Shown: positions 44,585 to 55,632, counted from the first letter of the stretch. The stretch: DNA of 64,000 nt from Lates calcarifer (GCF_001640805.2 NC_066836.1:693568-757567), one strand, 5' to 3'. Notes: a model not told the origin generated them from the sequence alone. Numbers and translations: made by a program.

Positions 44585-45092
44585 CACTGTACATGTTGTC
44601 AGTTCAAAAACCTCTGAACTTCTAAACTTGTCTAAACTTGTTTTCACTCTGGTGAGTGTAACACCTAAATAATAAACCATTAAAACAGTTTTTTTTTTCC
44701 TTGTGATGTAATTATTAGTGTTTGTTGAAGGGTATTATATACATTTGAGTGATTTCCCATATTCAACAAACACCTGTTCTATCTGAATATAATTAAAGCT
44801 GTTTTTCAATGGAATTAGAGCCAATAATGTGACATATGAAATGTTATCACCATTAAAGATTAAATCAAAGGAAGGAAACTTGATTTTACTGCATGAATCA
44901 ACACTGGAGACAAAATTATGATCATTTAAACCTGCAACGGACTACCTACGCACTTACCTGTGTCTAGGAGCAAATAATGCTCACATAAGAAATATTAAAA
45001 TATGTGTCCCTATTACAAACTCAACTCATTAGTTCACAGATTATTATTAGAAATTATCTTTAACATCAAACAAACTGTTAAAGTGAATTTAC

Positions 45093-45145
45093 TGGTGTGA
45101 ACTCTCAACTTTGAGCCTGATCCGGTTTGTTTCTACCATAATTCA
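45093..45145 (-). pseudogene. Broken J segment ja14
   Basis: The heptamer CACAGTG (45146-45152) and the 3' half (GSGSKLRVHT, donor GTAAAT) are recognisable. The codon before GSG reads Thr instead of Phe, a deletion has shifted the 5' half, and TAG falls in the GSG frame. The nonamer position (TTTTCATTT) is not a nonamer. Confidence 0.85.
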
Positions 45146-45331
45146 CACAGTGAGGAGCCGAGTTTTTTCATTTTAAACCTTAAAACCTGCTGAAACTGTT
45201 CAACTTCACATTATTACCTGATGCAATCTATTTGTGTTTTTATATCTAAGACAAGAGATTTATGTTTGTGTATATTTGCTGTAGGTTTCTTTATCGCTAT
45301 GATTTAGTTGTAATAAACAGTTTTTACTCAC

Positions 45332-45394
45332 TGTCATGGACGATGAGTTTAATTCCAGACCCAAACTGGAGTTTTTGGGAGCCAGTTACAGTCA
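45332..45394 (-). CDS. TRAJ: J segment ja15
   Basis: Core TGSQKLQFGSGIKLIVHD, donor GTGAGT. Heptamer CACAGTT, nonamer ACAATAACT (45414-45422). Near-duplicate of ja16, about 360 bp away. Confidence 0.92.
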
Positions 45395-45693
45395 CACAGT
45401 TTAGAGAGGCTGAACAATAACTCATATTCTTCTTTACAAACTCTTAAGGTTTCAAAGACCTTACAACTTCAGTCCTTTTTCAACATGACACCAGCTCTAA
45501 TAACATTTTTGGAGCTCTCAAAGTCAGTCATTATATTCGTATTATGTTTTCTTTCAAGATAAAAAGACGTTAAAGTTAAAGAGAACCTATTCTCACAACA
45601 GAATGTTCTTACTTAGTGGTCAGGTCAATGTGAAATCTATTTATGTTTATTTTATTGCAGACTTGATTATAACCACAAACAGTTTTTACTCAC

Positions 45694-45756
45694 TGTCATG
45701 GACGATGAGTTTAATTCCAGATCCAAACTGGAGTTTTTGGAGACCAGCTCCAGTCA
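45694..45756 (-). CDS. TRAJ: J segment ja16
   Basis: Core AGLQKLQFGSGIKLIVHD, donor GTGAGT. Heptamer CACAGTT, nonamer ACAAGAACT (45776-45784). The 3' half is identical to ja15 in protein. Confidence 0.92.
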
Positions 45757-46283
45757 CACAGTTTAGGAAGACTGAACAAGAACTCAGACACTTCTTAACA
45801 GAAACTGAAGGTTCTTAATAAAGTTTTAATTACTTTTTTCTCTTTATACATCTTTGGTTTTGACTGATGTTGGTTATTAGGGGATTTTTTAAGGGTTAAA
45901 TTTATAAACTAGCTACTGGAAAGTGTAAAATGGAAAAGGAGCTTTTAACCACCAGAATCTATTTCCATTATCAAGTAATCTACGATTTCTTTTTCACTAT
46001 ACACAACACATTGTTAATTATACCGTCGAAGGCTCAAGGTATAGGTTATTTGAAAATTTCTTGTTTAATCTTAAATAATGAATCATTTATCAAAAGTAAA
46101 TACATTTGCCATTTCAGCACTTCTCATCACAGATATTTACAATTAAATGTGTAGCACAGCTGTTGGTGATACAACTATGATTGTATTAAACAGTATCTAT
46201 TAATGTTGTCTCAGCCTTTCCTAACGTTTTAGTTAGTAAGTGCTCAGTGATTGATTCAGTGATTATGTGTTTAATGGTCTTAC

Positions 46284-46343
46284 TGTTTTGTATTTTCAGC
46301 TCAGTTCCTTGTCCAAAGATCAGCCTTCCAGTCCCATCATTCA
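46284..46343 (-). CDS. TRAJ: J segment ja17
   Basis: Core NDGTGRLIFGQGTELKIQN, donor GTAAGA. Heptamer CACACCG, nonamer ACATAAACT (46363-46371). Paralogue of ja12. Confidence 0.92.
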
Positions 46344-46666
46344 CACACCGGGACACTTCATAACATAAACTCACTAACAACTGTGTGTTTGTGTATGTGC
46401 TATATTGTTTAAAAATGGCAATTTTTCCTCATGTTCTGAAACGTAGAATATTTAGTGTTGAGTCAGTTCTGTCTGGAGAATGGTCCATTTGTTGGTTTTT
46501 ACAGTCAATAGCTTTATAACTTTCTTACTAACATAACGCCTCAGTAGCATAAGTTTTAAAACATTATGATAAGCAAACAAGCAAAATTATGTTCAGTATA
46601 TTTTTATATTATTTGCAGATGTGTTTTTGTCTTTATGATTCAGTTGAAATAAATTGTTTTACTCAC

Positions 46667-46729
46667 TGTTGTGGATGATGAGTTTAATTCCAGATCCAAA
46701 CTGGAGTTTTTGATAACCGCTTGTAGTCA
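46667..46729 (-). CDS. TRAJ: J segment ja18
   Basis: Core SGYQKLQFGSGIKLIIHN, donor GTGAGT. Heptamer CACAGTT, nonamer ACAATAACT (46749-46757). Third member of the ja15/ja16 group. Confidence 0.92.
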
Positions 46730-47200
46730 CACAGTTCAGGAAGACTGAACAATAACTCAGAACCTCCTTCACAAACTCGAATGCATTCAGATACTTTACA
46801 ATCACATGCTTTTTTGTTATATTCATTATTTCATTATGTACGTGTCTGCCTTTAAGGAATATCTGATGAAAACTTTGGATTGTGTCTTGATAGATATTGG
46901 TATTGTATTTTACACAGTAACTTATAGAGAACTTTCTTCCCACACTAATAACCAAGATAAATCTCTGGACTAACATGACATCTGCTATTTTTCCGTGAGT
47001 GTTATTTTGTTATTTGAATGGCAGAGTAATGTTACTGACTGAATGGAATTAAAACCTTGTAAGTGTAAAGTGTAAATCCAGTTTGATTTTGCTGATTGTG
47101 TCTGTGGTGTGAAACTGAGATGGAGAGTAAACAGTTTAAAAGAAAGAATTATTACAACAAATTATTACAAGTACAAATAAATAAATATGATTTGACTCAC

Positions 47201-47263
47201 TGGTTTCAGTAACTAACTTGGTTCCTCTTCCAAAACTGAGTTTTCTGAGTCCAGCGTCAGTCA
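47201..47263 (-). CDS. TRAJ: J segment ja19
   Basis: Core AGLRKLSFGRGTKLVTET, donor GTGAGT. Heptamer CACAGTG is consensus (47264-47270), but the nonamer position (about 47282-47291, ACCAAATAC or CCAAATACT) is poor. Confidence 0.88.
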
Positions 47264-47506
47264 CACAGTGATCAACTACAAACCAAATACTCCAGCTACA
47301 GTTTTTAGAGAATTGTTGGATATTTTTTTCTTTTCTAAAAACTGTGTTGTGTAATGGAACGTTCATAAGTTTCACTAGTACATTTTTTACAACAACTCAT
47401 TTTATTCTTGAGACAAAACACTGAGTTTTGTGATGAACTATGATGTGAATTATTTAACTACTACTACAACTACAACAGAAAATCGTAAAGAACATCTTTT
47501 TCTTAC

Positions 47507-47566
47507 TGGTTTGTACCGACAGAGTTGTTCCACTGCCAAAGAGAAGTTTTGTTCCTCCGAGATTCA
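47507..47566 (-). CDS. TRAJ: J segment ja20
   Basis: Core NLGGTKLLFGSGTTLSVQT, donor GTAAGA. Heptamer CACAACG, nonamer ACAAAAACT (47586-47594). Confidence 0.92.
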
Positions 47567-48115
47567 CACAACGACAACAGGATGAACAAAAACTGACTTC
47601 AACTGCTGGCTGCTTTTAATGAGCAAAACGTTCAAATCCAAACTTGAATGTACTGCTGATAGAGAAGGCATTAAATTAACTATTTTTAACTGGGTTTAAG
47701 GTCAGTGTTGACAAATGTTTTTTAGGTGGTGGTATGTTTTGCCTTTATAATATCTATAACCAACATATACCTTAAACTGACCTCTAATATACAACCAATC
47801 AACCTGACAAAATCTTTTAAAGGCAGTTACTAACAGAGGTGGAAAAATATTAAACTGCTCAACCACCCCTTAATCACTCGCTGATTACCTTCTAATAATA
47901 CTTTATCCTCAAACTCTCAAATCACTCTTCAGTTTAAGGGTTCATTATAAGACTCAATATCTGTACCATCACAGAACTAGAACCATCCATGAATTAACCT
48001 ATGAATACCCTCAGTTTGAATCCATGGTATTATAACAGATAAATAATCTTGATATTAGAATTATTTACAAGCTCAGCCACTAATCTTTAAGTAATGATGG
48101 ATAAAACAAACTTAC

Positions 48116-48178
48116 TGGATTCAATGGTCAGTTTAGTGCCAGGACCAAAGAAGATTTTATTAACTCCAGAGCCAGTCA
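48116..48178 (-). CDS. TRAJ: J segment ja21
   Basis: Core SGVNKIFFGPGTKLTIES, donor GTAAGT. Heptamer CACTGTG, nonamer ACAGAAACT (48198-48206). Confidence 0.92.
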
Positions 48179-48589
48179 CACTGTGATAGCAACAACTACA
48201 GAAACTCTGCCACTGATCTCAGCTCAGAAACACAGTATCACTGCTACTGGAGTGAAATTAATTTAAAAAAATGTTTTGAACTGTTTATCACTTGAAAAGA
48301 CTACAGCTGCACAGAAGTGCCATCATTGGAAACAGAAATGTTATGTTTTTGTTTTCATCATAACAAGGTAAGTATCTCATGATTATGTTATGAAATATGA
48401 TGTTAAATTAGATTCAGGCTGTTTGCACTGATCAGCTTGTTCTACTATCCTCTACTGAACATTTAACAATCCACTATCTTATATCTTAACAAGAACATTT
48501 TTGAATATGTGTCAACGATCTACTCTTACTATTTCTTTATTAATTAATAACTGAAGCATTTTAAAATAACTAAAATACTTTCTTCTTAC

Positions 48590-48646
48590 TTGTATGTACA
48601 CGTAGAGTTGTTCCAGTGCTGAAGAGGAGCTTCACTCCAGCATTCA
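48590..48646 (-). CDS. TRAJ: J segment ja22, variant FSTG core
   Basis: NAGVKLLFSTGTTLRVHT: the first Gly of FGxG is Ser. The frame is open, donor GTAAGA. The RSS is the best in the array: CACAGTG (48647-48653), 12-bp spacer, ACAAAAACA (48666-48674). It is probably able to rearrange; whether the chain folds normally is uncertain. Confidence 0.88.
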
Positions 48647-48770
48647 CACAGTGGAAAGTGACTCAACAAAAACATCTGGAGACTACAAATAAAAGATCAG
48701 ATAAATTTTGTATATTTCCCTGCTGTGGGACTAATTAAGGATTATCTTACTTTAAATACATCTGATAAAA

Positions 48771-48963
48771 GGGGGTGCCCTCATAGCCGAATGGTTAGGG
48801 CGCGTACCATGTGGGCCCTAGTGGTCTGAGCAGGCGGACCCGGCTCGACTCCCGATCTGGCTGGACCCTTACTGCATGTCATTCCCACTCTCTCCCTGCT
48901 TCCTGTCTCTCTCTCACTGTCCTATAAATAAAGGCAAAAAATACTTAAAAAATAAAAATAAAA
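48771..48963 (+). mobile_element. tRNA-derived SINE with target-site duplication
   Basis: Head GCCCTCATAGCCGAATGGTT, B-box-like GGCTCGACTCC, and tail AAATAAAGGCAAAAAATAC. It is flanked by ATACATCTGATAAAA (48756-48770) and ATACGTCTGATAAAA (48964-48978), a 15-bp duplication with one mismatch. It lies between ja22 and ja23 and is of the same family as 8083-8255. Confidence 0.9.
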
Positions 48964-49059
48964 ATACGTCTGATAAAAATACCCAGCCTGAGGTCAGAGG
49001 ATTAACTAACTAACTGACTGAAACTGACTTTACGTATTGAATATTAAAATTCTACTCAC

Positions 49060-49125
49060 TGCTTTCTACAATCAGTTTCATTCCTTTTCCAAAAGTAAGC
49101 TTCCAGTTTGATCCTGAAGTAGTCA
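49060..49125 (-). CDS. TRAJ: J segment ja23
   Basis: Core GSNWKLTFGKGMKLIVES, donor GTGAGT. Heptamer CACAGTG, nonamer ACAATAACT (49145-49153). Confidence 0.93.
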
Positions 49126-49524
49126 CACAGTGGATCTCATCTGCACAATAACTATGGTCTATTTCCTCATGAAACTTCAACAGTGACAACACTGAGTCAG
49201 ATTAAAATTTTTTCCCGAAATAATAAACTGTTCAGTCTGCAAACTAATGAGTATTAAATACCAGAGCTATTTAATACTGGATACAGAAATGTGTTTTTTC
49301 AACATTCCTTGGCACCAATAAGACAAAAACAATTTAATTAACAACTGTGATCTCTCTCTCTCAACATCTCTCTGAGTTCTCTTAATTCTTTCCCTGACAG
49401 CACAGTTACATGTATACGTATAGTTTCTGTACTCTATACTGGATAAATCTCAGATTTTGGTAAATACCGTTATGGTTTTTCCAGATCCATTTTAATTTCT
49501 AAGCTTTAAATTGTTAATACTCAC

Positions 49525-49590
49525 TGTTCTCTATCGTAAGTTTGGTCCCTTTTCCAAAAATCAGTTTCCCAGTTCCTGCTGAGGCAGTCA
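49525..49590 (-). CDS. TRAJ: J segment ja24
   Basis: Core AGTGKLIFGKGTKLTIEN, donor GTGAGT. Heptamer CACAGTG, nonamer ACAATAATA (49610-49618). Confidence 0.92.
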
Positions 49591-49869
49591 CACAGTGGAT
49601 CTGCTCTGAACAATAATAACACTGCCTAATTCCTCACCAAGATACTCTGTTCATATTTCAAATGTGATGTATAAACAAATTGTTATAGATCCTTTTGTTT
49701 GACATTTAGATTTATCTAGTTTCCTGTTTTGTTTTGTTTGATTTGTTTTGGGTTTTTTGGGATCGTTTCTTGGACTGTTGCTGCCAGTGGGCATTTCAGA
49801 AACTGGTGAAAATTCTGAGATTTCTATCTGATCAAACATAATTTCTTACAAATAATTACAAAAACTTAC

Positions 49870-49932
49870 TTGATTGAACCATCAGTTTTGTGCCAGACCC
49901 AAAGACGAATTTGTTATTTGAGTAGCCAGTCA
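49870..49932 (-). CDS. TRAJ: J segment ja25
   Basis: Core YSNNKFVFGSGTKLMVQS, donor GTAAGT. Heptamer CACAATG, nonamer ACATAAACC (49952-49960). First of the ja25-ja29 group spaced about 350 bp. Confidence 0.92.
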
Positions 49933-50224
49933 CACAATGACAAACCCAACTACATAAACCCTAACATTCATATTTGAATTCAAACATTTGAGTTCTTAGG
50001 TCTGCACAGAAAATAAAATGATTCAGAAATTAAATCATCAGTGGAATCAATAGGAGTTTTAAAAGCTATGTTTTTGTCTGAACTAAAGGTTTAACTGGTG
50101 TTTTTACTTATAGGTGAACTGATGGTTGGATTTTCATTCATTGTAGAACCAGGTAAATATTTATGAATTCAGGGAGATAAATTAAATCAAAGATACGTTC
50201 TCATAAATGAATTAAGTAACTTAC

Positions 50225-50287
50225 TTGATTCAACCACCACTTTCACGCCAGAACCAAAGATGAGCTTGTTACCAGAATAGCCAGACA
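50225..50287 (-). CDS. TRAJ: J segment ja26
   Basis: Core YSGNKLIFGSGVKVVVES, donor GTAAGT. Heptamer CACAATA, nonamer ACATAAACC (50307-50315). Confidence 0.92.
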
Positions 50288-50529
50288 CACAATAAGAAAT
50301 GCAATTACATAAACCCTGAGGTCAGTGACATGTATTATCTCCTCATGAAGATATATACTTATCAAAACAAGTGATCAGTAAAATTATATTTTTAGTGTAC
50401 AGTTAAGGTCATATTTCAGGAATTAAATATTACAAAACGTCTAAAATTAATTTTTTTCTGATGTTTTTATATTTTTACTGAAGCTGCTGGTGGACATCTC
50501 AGTTACATTAGATTATCATTTCTTATAAA

Positions 50530-50577
50530 TTAAGAAAGCAGCTGACCAAAATATAATTTTGAATTCAAATAGCCAGC
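50530..50577 (-). pseudogene. Broken J segment ja27
   Basis: The 5' half resembles ja25 and ja26 (AGYLNSKLYFG), but after FGQLLS a stop appears: the second Gly and the splice donor are lost. The heptamer-like CACAGAA (50578-50584) lacks a good nonamer at the 12-bp distance. Confidence 0.8.
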
Positions 50578-50902
50578 CACAGAATAAGGAATCCATCCAT
50601 ATGAGTGAACCCTGAGATCAATCGTGAGATCAATTGCATGGACCTTTACCTCGATTTGTATATAACTAATGGGGATTGAAGCATCACTAACTAACAAGTC
50701 ATTATCAATGCACAGTAACTTTACAGAAATTAAACCATTACTTGCATACATTGGAGTTTAGAAGCCATATTTTTATCTGAACTAAGTTCATCCAGCAGTA
50801 TTTGTACATATGTGCGGCGGGAACAAATCCAGGTAAAAATGTTGAATTAAGAGAGCTGCATGTGTCAACTATCAATTCTAGCAGATTAATAAAATAACTT
50901 AC

Positions 50903-50965
50903 TTGATTCAACTCTGAGTTTTGTGCCAGAACCAAGGACAAGTTTTGAGTTTCCATAACCAGTCA
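50903..50965 (-). CDS. TRAJ: J segment ja28, variant LGSG core
   Basis: Core YGNSKLVLGSGTKLRVES: Leu replaces the conserved Phe of FGxG (CTT for TTT). Donor GTAAGT. Heptamer CACAGTA, nonamer ACCTAAACC (50985-50993). The frame is open; function is uncertain. Confidence 0.87.
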
Positions 50966-51247
50966 CACAGTAAGAAACCCAACTACCTAAACCCTGAGAT
51001 CCATGACGTGGAAAGTTTCCTCATGAAGCAACTCTACTTATATTTTCAAGATACTACACAAATAATATATTCCTAGTTGTCTTAAAACATTACATAAACA
51101 CATAACAGTAATGAGGTAAAAGGGCGTTTCAACCTAAAGATTTACTTAGAGTTTATTTAACTGAGAGTGTGGATCCAGGTGAAAATGCTGAATTCAGGGT
51201 TAAATTAGATCATAGATCATTCCTCACAAATGAATAAAGAAACTTAC

Positions 51248-51307
51248 TTGATTCAACTATCAGTTTTGTGCCAGAGCCAAAGATGAGCTTATTCCCAAAT
51301 CCATTCA
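51248..51307 (-). CDS. TRAJ: J segment ja29
   Basis: Core NGFGNKLIFGSGTKLIVES, donor GTAAGT. Heptamer CACATTA, nonamer ACATAAACC (51327-51335). Confidence 0.92.
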
Positions 51308-51335
51308 CACATTAAGAAACCCAGTGACATAAACC

Positions 51336-51768
51336 ATGAGGTCAAACCCTGAAAGCTTCTGCGGGACCAAAACATCACAACAGCCAACAAGCCATCAGTT
51401 TAGAAATGCAAATGCAATTATTTTGCAAATACCTTTTTTTATTATTATTTTAAAGGTTGCATGATTTCAGTGATAATTTAGAAACCAGTCTGTCTTTGTG
51501 GGGTTTTAGAGAAAATAAATAATCACAAATAATAATAATGTCTAAGATTAGTTGTTAATACATACAATATTTGTTTCACTGTGATGGACCGGTTATGTAC
51601 ATGTAGTTGTAAATGTAGTTTTAGGCTAAAAATACAAGGGGTTCACTTTTACAGACTAAAGGCTAAAGCAGATGTCACAGATACGGCCCTGTCACAGATT
51701 TTTAGTTTATGTCCACTGTGGATCCATATAATTAACTGTAGATAATTCATATTAATAATTGAACTTAC
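51336..51768. other. J-J spacer, no segment seen
   Basis: A 430-bp AT-rich gap that breaks the regular spacing of the ja25-ja29 group. No J core or RSS is recognised on either strand. Confidence 0.55.
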
Positions 51769-51831
51769 TGTTCTCGACAATCAGTTTGATGCCATTTCCA
51801 AAAAATATTTTCCAACTTCCTGTCCCAGTCA
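51769..51831 (-). CDS. TRAJ: J segment ja30
   Basis: Core TGSWKIFFGNGIKLIVEN, donor GTAAGT. Heptamer CACAGTG, nonamer ACAAAAAAC (51851-51859). Confidence 0.92.
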
Positions 51832-52179
51832 CACAGTGTTTGTTCCCTCAACAAAAAACTGCAGCATAAAGAATCTGACATTAATAAATTCAATCACATC
51901 ATCTGCAAACAGCTGTACTTTTAATGATGGAGTTTTGATGACCGTATTATTTAATTAATTTGGATTTATGTTGAATTTCAAACACTCAAGATGGTTAAGT
52001 GATTTTCATTTTTCCATAATAACAACAAGAAAAAACTGCACCTGCAACTAATTATTATTAAACTGTACCATTAGTTGCTATCATATTTCCAAGTATGAAC
52101 AGTGTTTTTATGGTAAAGCAAACAAAATAAATAAAAACAGACACTTTTTCTTTTAAGCATTTCAGCTCTTAATACTCAC

Positions 52180-52242
52180 TGTTTTCAACTGTTAATTTGG
52201 TCCCTTTTCCAAAAAACAGCCTTCTGTTTCCTGAAGTAGTCA
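52180..52242 (-). CDS. TRAJ: J segment ja31
   Basis: Core SGNRRLFFGKGTKLTVEN, donor GTGAGT. Heptamer CACAGTG, nonamer GCAATAACT (52262-52270). Confidence 0.93.
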
Positions 52243-52524
52243 CACAGTGGATTTGATCTGAGCAATAACTACATAGACTTTTTCATTATTAAGCTAAAGT
52301 TACAACTAACAAGAAAAATGTACTGTTATGTGACTGCAAATTCTTAGGTAAATGACTGATTATATATATTTTGATTATATAATTCAGATGTCTGTGTATA
52401 AAAGTCAGAAAAGACAGAACGGCCTTTTTGTGAAAACCATGTCTCTCCCAAATGGCATTTTGTAGGGAAGAAAGTTGGAACTGTAACGTCAAATTAAAAA
52501 GGCATGGTATGTTTAAATTTACTT

Positions 52525-52575
52525 ATTGGAGCCAACTTTTAGTTTAATGCCAGAGCCAAAGATGAGTTTAGACAT
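52525..52575 (-). pseudogene. Broken J segment ja32
   Basis: KLIFGSGIKLKVGS is readable, but the 5' part and the RSS are replaced by a LINE tail starting at about 52576, and the donor GTAAGT has become ATAAGT. Confidence 0.85.
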
Positions 52576-52665
52576 CATTAGATTTAAAGCTGTTTGAGGC
52601 AGATTTGTGATCTGTGATTTGGGGCTATATAACTAAAATAAAACCAAACTGACTTGACATTCTGC
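52576..52665 (+). mobile_element. LINE 3' tail
   Basis: GATTTGGGGCTATATAACTA and then AAATAAAACCAAACTGACTTGAC, the degenerate 3' end of the fish LINE seen at 3880-3925. It abuts and truncates ja32. Confidence 0.7.
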
Positions 52666-52746
52666 TGTCATTACATATACTGCAATCATAACACACATCA
52701 GTTAAAATCAATATATCATTAAAACAGATGAATTCTTAATACTCAC

Positions 52747-52812
52747 TGTTTTCTACAGTTAGTTTGATTCCTTCGCCAAAAATAAGTTTCAAGTTTCCTG
52801 CTCCTGAGGTCA
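52747..52812 (-). CDS. TRAJ: J segment ja33
   Basis: Core AGNLKLIFGEGIKLTVEN, donor GTGAGT. Heptamer CACAGCG, nonamer ACAATAACT (52832-52840). Confidence 0.92.
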
Positions 52813-53210
52813 CACAGCGCATCTGATCTCAACAATAACTACATGAGCTATTTCATCATGAAGCTACACAATGGTTTTAGGAATACTTTTTAGCATTGCT
52901 AAAATCTAAGTAATAGTATATGCTATTAACTACAATAATTTACAACATTGTGTAACATTACTCTTGAGTCTTGTATGTATGAATGCCATTTTCTTGCAAA
53001 CATTTATGTTTTAGCTGGAATGCATCTGAGAATATGACAAAGATAAAAATCTTTATCTTTAGATAAAGACTTATGTTTCTAGTTTATCTACTATATTTAT
53101 ATAATTTCATTTGTTTTTACCTTTTCATATACCTATAATCTTAAAGAGAACATTTTGAGTGACTGTAGTGTTAAAAAAAAGAAAAGATCATAAATATTAA
53201 GTTAACTTAC

Positions 53211-53273
53211 TGGCGACAACTATCAGTTTAGTCCCAGATCCAAAGATGAGTTTAGCAACTCCAGAGTCAGTCA
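53211..53273 (-). CDS. TRAJ: J segment ja34
   Basis: Core SGVAKLIFGSGTKLIVVA, donor GTAAGT. Heptamer CACTCTG, nonamer ACATAAATA (53293-53301). Confidence 0.92.
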
Positions 53274-53301
53274 CACTCTGAGAAATGCAACTACATAAAT
53301 A

Positions 53302-53827
53302 CAGAGATGGACTGAAGTCAAAGGACTGAAGGAATTTATCTATTTTATTCCAATAATTTCTGAGGAACTTTCGAGATTCTAAACAGTAATAAAAATGGGT
53401 TAATACATCAGTTAAAACTCCTGAAACTAATAAAATTTATCACTAGTTAAGAGCTATGTAGAAATGTATTCATTTCTACTCTAAACTTAAAATGGGAACT
53501 TAGAGAGGTTTTTCTTTTCGTCACAAATTAGTAACATCACATCATTTTAAATTGTCATGTATTCACATTGCGAATCCGAATTACGCAAGCTGAAGGTTAA
53601 ATGGTGGTTAGTATATATACCTGTAATATTTTCTGTTAATCAAGTTATAGTAAGTATCTCTGATTAATGTTGTGTCTGTGTCTGTGAAATGCATTTTTAT
53701 AGAGCTACACTTTGAGTTATATAGTTTTTCTTTCCAATAGACTGACCTTTATCAGGTCTACATCCACATCCAAAGAGAAAAGCCAGCAGACAATAATAAT
53801 TAGACTTTAAATTATCAGGATACTCAC
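53302..53827. other. J-J spacer, no segment seen
   Basis: About 525 bp of AT-rich sequence without a recognisable J core or RSS. Confidence 0.55.
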
Positions 53828-53896
53828 TGGCCTCAATGGTTAGTCTAACTCCTTCCCCAAAAATGATTTTCCAGCTTGCTGCCCCAGTGCCAGTCA
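53828..53896 (-). CDS. TRAJ: J segment ja35, longest J
   Basis: 69 nt; core AASWKIIFGEGVRLTIEA, donor GTGAGT. Heptamer CACACTG, nonamer ACAGTAACT (53916-53924). Confidence 0.92.
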
Positions 53897-54307
53897 CACA
53901 CTGTTTCATCTCAGAACAGTAACTTACCTCTAAAGAAATTAACTGTGAAGGACTCAAGCACATCATCTACATGATAATATTAAATCCGTGTATTTGCTAT
54001 TGTCTAAAAATGACTAATGACACCAAACACATGCACACTACAATCATAACCTGATCTCATGAATAATTAACTGAACATGTCCATTTTCCATGCAACACAT
54101 TATTTAAGATGTTTGAGCAAGCTGTACCTGATCAGGGACGACTCCCTTTTATTAACAATACTGCTGTCTAAACGTGTTATTTAATTTGGCAATTATTATG
54201 TTAGTGTGTGTGTGTTCTGCTAATACCAAATAATACCTCAGCATGAATATCAAACAAAAACACTGATTTATTTTCATCTATTGAATATATACATTCTTGA
54301 TACTCAC

Positions 54308-54373
54308 TGCTTTCTATGCTTAGTTTAGTTCCCTTTCCAAAAATGAGTTTCAGGTTTCCTCCTCCAGTAGTCA
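54308..54373 (-). CDS. TRAJ: J segment ja36
   Basis: Core GGNLKLIFGKGTKLSIES, donor GTGAGT. Heptamer CACAGTG, nonamer ACAATAAGT (54393-54401). Confidence 0.93.
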
Positions 54374-54770
54374 CACAGTGAATCTGATGTGAACAATAAG
54401 TACAAAGACTGCTACCACTAAAATCAACACCTGTTACACCTGTTGACAACAACTAATGCAGTGAATTAATAGTTAAGAGGTAAAATTAGCAAAAATATTT
54501 TAAGAGCTAAAGAGCTATAGCTTCATACTAAAACTGCCTAAAATAGTCCCCATACTGAAATACATTGGTTAAATACAGTAAAACAATGATTTTAAGTCAG
54601 TGGAGACAGTAAAGACAGTTTTTTCAAATATATGCGTTGCCATGATGTGTCATTACATTTAGCTGTCATGTTTCTTCTAGCCATAAACTGACTGTGTCAC
54701 ACTATGCTAGACTCCAAAAAAGCCTCTATTTGAATGTTATCTTTAGAATATATAAGCTCTTGATACTCAC

Positions 54771-54836
54771 GGGTTTCTACAAGTAGTTTAACTCCTTCTC
54801 CAAAAGTTAGTTTATAGTTTCCTGTTCCACCAGTCA
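54771..54836 (-). CDS. TRAJ: J segment ja37
   Basis: Core TGNYKLTFGEGVKLLVET, donor GTGAGT. Heptamer CACAGTG, nonamer ACAATAACC (54856-54864). Similar to ja38. Confidence 0.93.
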
Positions 54837-55236
54837 CACAGTGGATTTAATCTGAACAATAACCACATGGTCTCTGCTTCAGTCAACACCAGTTCAGTAT
54901 TTAGCGACTAATGGCGTTAAGTAATGATTATGATGTAAAAACAGTAAAACAATTTTGTGCTTGAAGAGCTTTTTTTTTTTTTTTTTACGGTGTGATAGTA
55001 AAACAGGCTCATCAAGGCTTTGAGCTAATACAGTTTAATGTATTAACGAGATGACTCTAAGACACATGTAAGATATTCTGACAAAAATATACATGTGCTC
55101 AAAATGTGTCATTAGAGCCAGTTGCCATAAGATTTGCAGCCATAGCTGTCTTTGCCAATTAACACTGTTGAATGAACAACCATTAAGAAACGTTTTAATT
55201 TGTTCGATTTTTAAAGTATGGATTCTTGATACTCAC

Positions 55237-55302
55237 TGTTATCTACAAGCACTTTGGTCCCCTCTCCAAAAATGAGTTTATAGTTTCCTGTCCCAACAGT
55301 CA
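55237..55302 (-). CDS. TRAJ: J segment ja38
   Basis: Core TGNYKLIFGEGTKVLVDN, donor GTGAGT. Heptamer CACAGTG, nonamer ACAATAACA (55322-55330). Confidence 0.93.
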
Positions 55303-55569
55303 CACAGTGGATCTGACCTCAACAATAACAACATGGACTACATCTGCTTCAATTAACACTAATTACATCAGCTAGCATCAACAAGTGGATTAAATTAACT
55401 ATTACACTCTAAAAACAGGAGAAATATTTTGCACTTCGCTTTTTTCCCATTTTAGGTTTCCTAGTAAAACAACCTGATAAAAACCTTGTATGAGACCAAC
55501 TACTGTCTCCCTTGGGGTTTCCTTTAAAAATCAGCCTCTCATTTTACTATTTATATTTGGGATACTCAC

Positions 55570-55632
55570 TGCTCTCTACAGTTAGTTTGGTTCCTTTTCC
55601 AAAAATGATTTTCCAGTTTCCAGACGTAGTCA
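55570..55632 (-). CDS. TRAJ: J segment ja39
   Basis: Core SGNWKIIFGKGTKLTVES, donor GTGAGT. Heptamer CACAGTC, nonamer ACAATAACT (55652-55660). Confidence 0.93.
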
